Of a stretch of DNA of 64,000 nt, positions 57,301 through 64,000 are shown piece by piece (positions within the stretch are counted from its first letter, which is position 1; each line of letters starts with the position of its first letter). Origin of the DNA: Taeniopygia guttata (lineage: Eukaryota; Chordata; Aves; Passeriformes; Estrildidae); the NCBI RefSeq assembly GCF_048771995.1, contig NC_133032.1:28793501-28857500 (forward strand). Reading direction: 5' to 3'. The notes beneath the pieces are model-generated. The model was not told the origin of the DNA. It saw only the letters and a list, made by a program, of their open reading frames with translations, and made no database searches. The translations under genes were made by a program, and so were the position numbers.

Positions 57301-60189
57301 TTCAAACCACCTAGAGATCTGTGTGTATACCACTATCATGTACTTTTTGAACTGATTATGGAGAACTATTCTACCAATTATGTTCCTGTCATCCACCTCT
57401 TCCATCAGAAAACTACTAATGTTGTTATAAAAGTTTTCCTGTAAACTCCTTAACCTACAAACTAGTAACTGAGATACAAACACCTCGGGCAGAAAGCAAA
57501 ATTGTGCAGCTGTGAATGGCAACTTTCATTTAGAAATGAACTGGAAACTGTAATTAGAAACCTTGAAAAGGTCATTTAGTGATAATACGTTATCACATAG
57601 CTTGTAAATTATAAATGAGAGAAGGAAAGAACACTGTGACACAGAGACAACTGGGGCAAGATCATCTTTTATCCCAATCTACATAAACAATGAATCTGAT
57701 AGATATGGTAGAATAATACCAAATGTTTGGTTGTTGAGTTATAGTTTGGATACCAAAACAATGTTTGTCATAAATTACACACTTATCCTGAATTTAACAG
57801 CTTTGAGTTGCGCATGTTCCTGGCTACAGATAACTCTGCCAAGCAACCCCCAGAAGGGTCTTTCAGCCTATTTTCTACATCACATCCTTTCAGGATTTTC
57901 TGAGCAGTTAAATCACTTTTGGCTCCAAGACTACTAACACATTCTCTGATATTCTTGGTAGGTAAGTCAATTCATAGCATCTTCTTTGAGCAACCTGGTC
58001 TAGTGGGTTTATCTATCCCCAATAGATAAATAAATGTTCTTCATTTCCTTCTGTCAGGGGTAGTGACTTGGATTTAAGATGCAAATGTGTAATCTAAAGT
58101 CAAGCCCTGGTCCAACTGTTTTAAATAAACATTTCTCTAAAACGCAAGACAGTGATTCTGAAAAAGCAGTGCTGGAGGGAATGAGGATCGACAGCAGTGC
58201 CATGTCTCTAGGAATGCTTAGAAATTACTTGGATTTTCTATTTAAAATTTAAAGACTTTTAAATTTTTAAAAATACTTTAAAACTATTCATTTGGTACCA
58301 TATTTTCTTTTAAGAAAAAATCTGCTTTAGTTCTTACGTAGTGTTATAAATAATCTACATAGGATAATTATTAACATTAATTATTGATAGACTGTACCTG
58401 GATCTTGGCTTTCTCAATAAACTCAAAACATTCTGGAAAATAGGAGGTAATATCAGTTTCTGGGAGATCCAGAATGGAAATGGTCTTGTATATAAAGTCA
58501 TTGAGGAAGGCATTTTCGACTCCGTATGCCACATTTAGAACGTGAGTGACCTAAGTCAAAAAAATAAAAGAAAAAAAGGCATTTTCTGAAGATAGCAAGC
58601 AAAATGAGCAGTAACAAAGGTGAATGACTCTTTAGGCATACACAGACTCTACATTACACTGATGCAATGCTCAGTTTTACATACATATGATGTCTATGGT
58701 TTGCTTTTCTCCAAGCAGTTTCAAAGTGTGCTAAAACATACTGTGATAAATCTCAGGGTTTTTCTGAGAGAAATTAAAAGATCAGTGCTCAAACAACCAC
58801 TAAAAATGGATTTTCAAAAGAAAAGGGAGTTTTCATCACAAGGCTGGAAAATAAAAGAGAAAGCAATAGGAATGAGAGCACAGACCACCCAACAATCACC
58901 CAAATTTCAAGCCTGCTCTAATCCATCGTCTTAATGCTCCTTCTGGTTAGTTACCAGAAACATTTGCTGAGGCAGAAGGATTTCAGAGTAAACTACACCT
59001 GCTCTTGGCAGGTGACACCATCTCTGGCCTCCTGCCATCTCTGCTCTGTCCAGGCTACGGGCAGGTTGTGGGTTATTTAAAGTTACAGTAAAATGACATT
59101 TAGGTGGCACCAGATGCCAGCCTGGTGTATGCCCTGTCCTGCAGAACCACCACTGTCCAAAGGCCTTATCATCACATTACTGCAATAGAGAAGAGTAAAA
59201 AGACAAGATTTTGGGACAGACTTAGAGAAGCTACTTGGTTTTTCTAGTTTCATCAATCCATATAAGGCAAGGGGGAATGGTGCTGCTTAGTGTCTCGACT
59301 GGAAATGCCTATGGCAGTGTAGGAATCTGTTCCATTAAACAGCCCTAAACAATAATCACTCTTGCAGGAAAGCAAGATTCTTTTCAGTGGTATCTAGCAA
59401 CAGGATGATGAGCAATTGGAATAAACCAAAACATAAGAAGTTCCACCTCAGCATGAGGCTTTAGATTGAGGGTGGCCAAGGACTGGAACAGGTGCCCAGG
59501 AAGGTCACAGAGTCTCCCTGTCTGGAGACATTCCAAACCCACCTGGACACGTTCCTATGTCATGTGCTCTGGGTGACCCTGCCTTGCCAGGGAGTTTGGA
59601 CTAGAGAATCTCCAGGAGTCCCTTGGATGATTCTGGGATGCTCTGAAAGCATTTCAGCTTCTCGTGAAGCCAACAGAAACCCATCCACCTGCAAACGGAG
59701 CAGCCTTTTGAAAATGCAAGTGGAATACAGTTTTCCTCAGATTCGCTAGAGAGTATTTAATATTTTTCATTTACAGGAGATGCATTTAATTTACGCGAGG
59801 TGCGTAAATTAATCTACGCCCACGTAACGTTACCTTGTGCTTCCTCATCGTCTCCAGGTCGTGAGCAGCATCCTGCGACCCTGCGGGGAGAGACAGAGCG
59901 TGGCCGTAGCTGCGCCGAGCCCCCGCCCGGCCGGCGCACCGCGACCCCCTCTCCCACCCCACTCACCCAGCAGCAGCCAGGGCTTCACCACGCCGACCTG
60001 CAGGTCTGCGCTCAGGTCCTGCACGAAGCCGCCGCCGGGCGCCGCCTCCTCCTCCTCCTCCTCCATGTGCAGGCAAGCGCCGCGCCACGTCTCGATGATC
60101 CTGCGGCCGGTCAGCGTCGTCACGCGGGTGCGCTGCTTCCGCAGGTTGGCCCTGGAGAAGCTGCGGATCTCCTGGGCGAGGGAGTGCAT
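54396..60189 (-). CDS. DUSP19: DUSP19, dual-specificity phosphatase 19 (complete CDS, 214 aa)
   Basis: Small atypical dual-specificity phosphatase (SKRP1) that scaffolds and tunes JNK-pathway signalling. Minus-strand coding exons: 59967-60189 ([19 protein letters not shown] to KPWLLLG), 59834-59880 ([15 protein letters not shown]), 58398-58550 ([19 protein letters not shown] to EKAKIQ), 54396-54617 ([19 protein letters not shown] to SINNHD, stop 54396-54398); 645 nt, close to the human 217 aa. The catalytic loop HCNAGVSR has its Cys at about residue 149, with the general-acid Asp in the ILDLPETD segment. Oddity: exon 1 encodes a run of six Glu from an expanded GAG repeat. The long last intron is 3.8 kb. 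The C-terminal tail differs from mammals, as is usual for this protein. Confidence 0.97.
55232..55300. repeat. 31-bp tandem duplication in DUSP19 intron 3
   Basis: ACTAGGGACCCTTAGTTCCC followed by TTAACTGG occurs twice head to tail with one base changed. Recent local duplication; no function inferred. Confidence 0.85.
59395..59650 (+). mobile_element. CR1 LINE 3' fragment, plus orientation
   Basis: AGAAGTTCCACCTCAGCATG, GGCCAAGGACTGGAACAGG, TCTGGAGACATTCCAAACCC, GTGCTCTGGGTGACCCTGCC and terminal GATGATTCTGGGATGCTCTG match a CR1 3' end in sense. Intronic in DUSP19. Confidence 0.9.
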
Positions 60190-60300
60190 GGCCCCTGCGA
60201 CTGCCGGCCCCGCGCCGCCCCGCCCCGCGCCACCGCCCCGCGCCGCCGGTGACGCGGCCCCCTTCCGGCCCGGCCCCGCGGCATTGAAGGAGTCTTTAAA
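59870..60300. promoter_or_regulatory. CpG island at the DUSP19 promoter
   Basis: CpG-dense sequence spans DUSP19 exon 1 and about 110 bp upstream, with GC boxes such as CCCCGCCCCGCGCCACCGCC near 60220. No TATA box seen. Confidence 0.75.
60045..60064 (-). repeat. (GAG)n trinucleotide repeat in DUSP19 exon 1
   Basis: Six consecutive Glu codons (CTC/CCT on plus) in [14 protein letters not shown]. Human has a shorter acidic stretch (VVEEVEPSSGGG) at this place, so a coding microsatellite has grown in an already acidic linker. Confidence 0.85.
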
Positions 60301-60577
60301 TAGAAAAGCGACCCTTGCAGCGCCCTTTTCTTTGGAGAACAAGCCGTGCGGCAGCGCCTGTCTGCCTCTAATTGGGACCTGCTTGTCGGGAAGCATGGCG
60401 AAACGTTGTAAAGAGTTAAATGGAGAGTATTAGAGTTAAATATATAAATATATTGGGTTTATTTTTTCCAGAAAGGCAAATAGGCAAGGTGAGGCTGCTT
60501 CCCCCTTATTCCCAAACTTAATGCCCATGTTTTCATGTATTTTTTGTAGTGTACCATTTGCGATGTTCCGCAGCTGG

Positions 60578-60885
60578 TCATAGAATCACAGCATGGCTTG
60601 GGTTGGAAGGGACCTTAAAGACCATTTCATTCCAACACCCTGCCGTGTGCACCTTCCATTAGACCAGGTCATTTCAAGCCCCATCCTGGCTTCCAGCACT
60701 TCCAGAGATGGGGAATCCACCCACAGCTTCTCTGGGCAGCCTGTTCCAAGGCCTCACCACCCCCGCAGTAAAGTATTTATTCCAGATATCTATTTCTCCT
60801 CTTTCATTTTGAACCTCTTCTTTCTTGTCCTATCACTGAGGTTCCTGATGAAGAATCCCTCTTCCTTGTAGGTCCCTTCAGATAA
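60578..60885 (-). mobile_element. CR1 LINE 3' fragment, minus orientation
   Basis: TCATAGAATCACAGCATGGC, GGGTTGGAAGGGACCTTAAA, ACCAGGTCATTTCAAGCCCC, CTCTGGGCAGCCTGTTCC and TTTCTTGTCCTATCACTGAG. One of the best-preserved CR1 ends in the window, about 390 bp upstream of the DUSP19 start. Confidence 0.93.
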
Positions 60886-60889
60886 TGGA

Positions 60890-61880
60890 AGTCTACATAG
60901 GCGTGCGAAACGTTTGTTTGCAAAGTGAGATGGTAATACTGTTGATTTAAATTCTGCCAGAAATACATTTCAATTTGCTAACACTCCTCTGTGCTGGCTT
61001 ATAGAGTAAGGACATATTACTAAGGTACTTCTCCTCTTGTATTGTTCCTCAGACTTACGTTGGAGGGATATGATGACTCTCAGAAGATCCTCCTGATAGT
61101 CCCCCAGAATGCAGCACACACCAAAGGCAGCCATATAAAGAGGTCTACAAATGCCTTAGCAATTTGAGAAGCAGAGAATACTGTTATGAACTGCAATTAA
61201 CTGTTAATTATTTCTGGGAATGCCAGAGGCAGTTTTCTAACAGGAATTAGATATAAAATCAAGGTAATCTATAAAAGGCAGAAAACCCCACACACTATCT
61301 GCAGCTGATGGGGTGGTAGGACAGCAGCACTGCAGCTGAGCCAGCCAACAGGTGCCCTCTTTTTGTTAAGTTCTGTTAAGCCTTGGTTTGGTTTGGGTTG
61401 TGTCCAGTGGAAATTGAGGGAATAAAGAGGACCTTATTTCTGGCAATAAAGGGATCTTTTTCAGAGGCATAGGGTCTTTGTTCCCCATGGCTACATGTGG
61501 ACTGTGCTTCTTAGCAGTTATCTTCAAACTATAATGATGCAGAAGTTGATTAATTTGTTTTTTGTTAAGGCCTTATCAGTTATTTTGATGAAGATGATCA
61601 GAAAGGAAGCAATGGAGATCTTTATGTCTGTGGCCCAAGCCAGCAATTACGTAGCATTTCAGAGCTGTTTCCAAGTTGCATTGGCTCACTCTGGGTGCCT
61701 CTTTGAAAGACAAGGATATTAGGGTATCTTGCAAGAATGCAGAGAGCCTTGAAAGGGTTAAAAGCATTGTTCCTAGGCTTACTTTGACAAGAATAAGAAG
61801 CATTGTAACCAATGTAGAAGCTAAATGAAATTTGGCAAGAAATAAGGAACAAAACCTGTAAAAAATGAAGGACAAAGCTT
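60890..61880. other. Intergenic, nothing recognised
   Basis: AT-rich spacer upstream of DUSP19 with no gene or RNA recognised. Confidence 0.5.
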
Positions 61881-62680
61881 GCTAAAACCACTGAGGAAAT
61901 CAATAAAAGAGCTAACTAAAGACTGCACCTGCCTAGAGGAGAAAGGTGAAAATGGCAAGGTGATGAAGACGTCCAGCCTTCATTAGAGCACCGAGGAAGA
62001 CTCAGAGCCTTCCTCAGTGCCACAGCAGGATGCGCTGTGCCTGTGCCCCGCATATGCTAATGATAGTGAGGAGTTTTAGGAAATAACTTGCATGACTGTG
62101 GGAAATGGATTTATAGAAAATTCTCAAAACCTAGCAGAATGCTCGCACAGTGTGCACCTGTATGCAAACCTTGAGATAAGAAATGCTGGTTTACAAATGC
62201 CACAGAATAGGACAGACATTTTTAAGAGAGAAATAGAACTAGAAACAAGTTTCAAAGGGTGGCCTTACAAATAAGACTAGATACTTTAGAGAAGTAGAAC
62301 TATGAGAGATGCATTGCAGTAAGACCTACGAGGGGTAATTTTAGATGATTAAGGCATTTACAATATAGCGTAGCAAAAGCTGATAGACCAAGAAACGCCT
62401 ATAGTGTATTGTAATTAAGAAACTGTTATAATTAAGAAATATTGTAATTAAGAATAGTTTTTCCCTAGAAAACCCTTTTCTAAGGAAAACTATGAATGTG
62501 CATGAATGTAGCTGTATCTTGTGATTTGCTGTGTGCCCGGGTGTGCGCTGTTAGGAGCGGTGTGCCTAGCGCGCTGAATAGAGCTAATATCAGTTTCTTG
62601 GACTTTGTTTTGGAAGTGTCTCTTGGCCCAGTTTGGGGTGATTCAGCCTCATGTCAGGAAATTTGCAAGGCCTTAGCAAA
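61880..62680 (+). mobile_element. Possible ERV (class II-like) LTR fossil, plus orientation
   Basis: The closing part (about 62520-62680: GTGTGCGCTGTTAGGAGCGG, GTGTGCCTAGCGCGCTGAAT, then GAGCTAATATCAG) resembles the R/U5 region of avian class II endogenous retrovirus LTRs, as I recall them. The 5' border is uncertain. No internal genes recognised nearby. Fossil, diverged. Confidence 0.35.
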
Positions 62681-62689
62681 ATTTGCTTG

Positions 62690-64000
62690 CAGACAAGCCC
62701 CAGCATCCTCCACTTAGAGTAAGCAGGTGCTTTGCAGCCAGCTTCTGACCCAGATGAGTATGGGATATGCTGTGTGAGCATTTGCAAGACTAAGATAAAT
62801 CTGTAAGAAACTCGCAATTAAACTTAATAAGACAATTAGGTGTTGTTCCTTGACCTCAGAGGAGGAAGACACAGGAGGTGCAAATGCAGAAAGGTAGCTG
62901 ACAGCACAGTAATGGACTCATTTTCTGCTGGGGATGTTGATCCCTGTTACAAATGCCTTGAACACCAGGGGTCCCTACTGGACAAAAAAAAAAAAGTCTG
63001 TGCTGCTCTTTTCTCTCTGAAATCCAAACACACTGCAGATTTTTATATGCACAGTTATTATCTTACTATTTAGTGTTTCCATTCGTGTCATAAGCATTAG
63101 ATCTAGCTTGAATATTCATGGACACTATTTCTTATAAAGGAGGTATTTCCATGATGATGCCAAGTTGTTAATAGTGTTCATTACAGGTTAGAAGAGAAGA
63201 TAATTTTGAATTAGAGTTTTAAACTGGGATTTGAGTTCACAGATTATTTCCTATATTCATCTTGTAGAAGCTTTGATGAGAGTAGAAGACTTCTTTAAAG
63301 GTGTGGCAGGAGCTGGATGCTTTCTCTACTTCCTTGGCTGAAAGTATTTATGGTATTTCTGGATCTTCAGGTTTTGAATAAGCTATATATAATGCAAATG
63401 CAGTAGTTTAAAGTAATTTTTAATGTTATGATTCTTCTGTTTTGTCTCTCAAGAAATTCAGCAGAACCTGTTCTATGGGTGTAAACTAAGAAATGTGTAC
63501 TGTAATTACTAGTTATTGCAAAAAGCAGCTTGTACATATTCAAAAAGCCCATGTGGCAGTACATCATCTCTCTCCTGTATCTATTTCCTTCCACTATTAT
63601 TTTTGTCTAGGTACTGCCTGTACTTATTGATGCAAAAGAGCTGACTTCCATCTGAAAAGTGATAACCAGACATTCCAGATAGCTGACTTTAAAAAACCAG
63701 TCTTGAGCTCTGAAAAATGCATATGTTAGAGGGTTGAGCTGGATTGTAAGATGCACTGAAAACTGACAGTCAATCCTTAAGTTGGTTATTTAACTGAAGT
63801 GGAGAACTGAACCCTAATTACATCACATTTCAACCTGCATTTACCAGATGACTTTGAGGAGTAAGATAAATGGGAGAGAAAATCAGGCCATTGTCAGCTA
63901 ATATCAAACTCTAATAATGCTTCTGCTTCAGAATCTGTGTTCTGTGTGGTTGAAAATAACAGAGAAGTTGAAAATAACTGTGCACCAGTTGGTGACTGGA
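62690..64000. other. Intergenic, nothing recognised
   Basis: AT-rich sequence to the window edge. Frames are short and show no splice context. Confidence 0.5.

Noticed and set aside
59837-60433. 198-aa and 150-aa plus-strand frames opposite DUSP19 exon 1
   Set aside because: Antisense to the DUSP19 coding exon in a CpG island; Pro/Ala/Arg-rich without family resemblance.
60397-60433. Short frame [12 protein letters not shown] upstream of DUSP19
   Set aside because: Tail of a composition-driven frame in the CpG island; no independent support.

Overview
The window looks like a bird genome, possibly a songbird. It holds intron-rich vertebrate genes with very short intergenic spaces, at least eight CR1 LINE 3' ends in both orientations, and GC-rich promoter islands. 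The gene order resembles a block I recall from chicken chromosome 7; that is memory, not a search. No prokaryotic features were seen.

Layout on the + axis: (1) about 95-11100 holds the last exons of DIP2A (+), including an in-frame 30-nt candidate microexon. (2) 11100-19100 is mostly non-genic, with an unrecognised set of minus-strand exon-like pieces, two of them collagen-like (12669-14568), and LTR-type fossils (about 14.98-16.8 kb). (3) 19919-20661 holds the two coding exons of S100B (-), with a GC-rich segment upstream at 21.4-21.7 kb. (4) 21.7-26.5 kb is an intergenic gap. (5) 26.5-36.3 kb is LSS, lanosterol synthase (+), complete in 22 coding exons, with a striking GC-box minisatellite just upstream. 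(6) 37.7-43.0 kb is a maestro HEAT-like repeat (MROH) family gene (+), 15 in-frame coding exons ending in a polyA signal, preceded by three tandem ~126-bp exon-like repeats. (7) 43.8-52.6 kb is NUP35 (-), complete in 9 coding exons (327 aa). (8) 54.0-60.2 kb is DUSP19 (-), complete in 4 coding exons (214 aa). (9) 60.3-64.0 kb is intergenic, with a CR1 and a possible ERV LTR fossil.

The genes form convergent and divergent neighbours and not a pathway: DIP2A and S100B converge, S100B and LSS diverge, MROH and NUP35 converge, and DUSP19 and NUP35 lie head-to-tail. LSS makes lanosterol for cholesterol synthesis; NUP35 is a nuclear pore scaffold protein; DUSP19 is a dual-specificity phosphatase; S100B is a calcium sensor; DIP2A is an adenylate-forming-domain protein. 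Exon structures were read by eye from splice sites, codon phase and remembered protein family sequences. For LSS, MROH, NUP35, DUSP19 and S100B the exon lengths sum to a whole number of codons.
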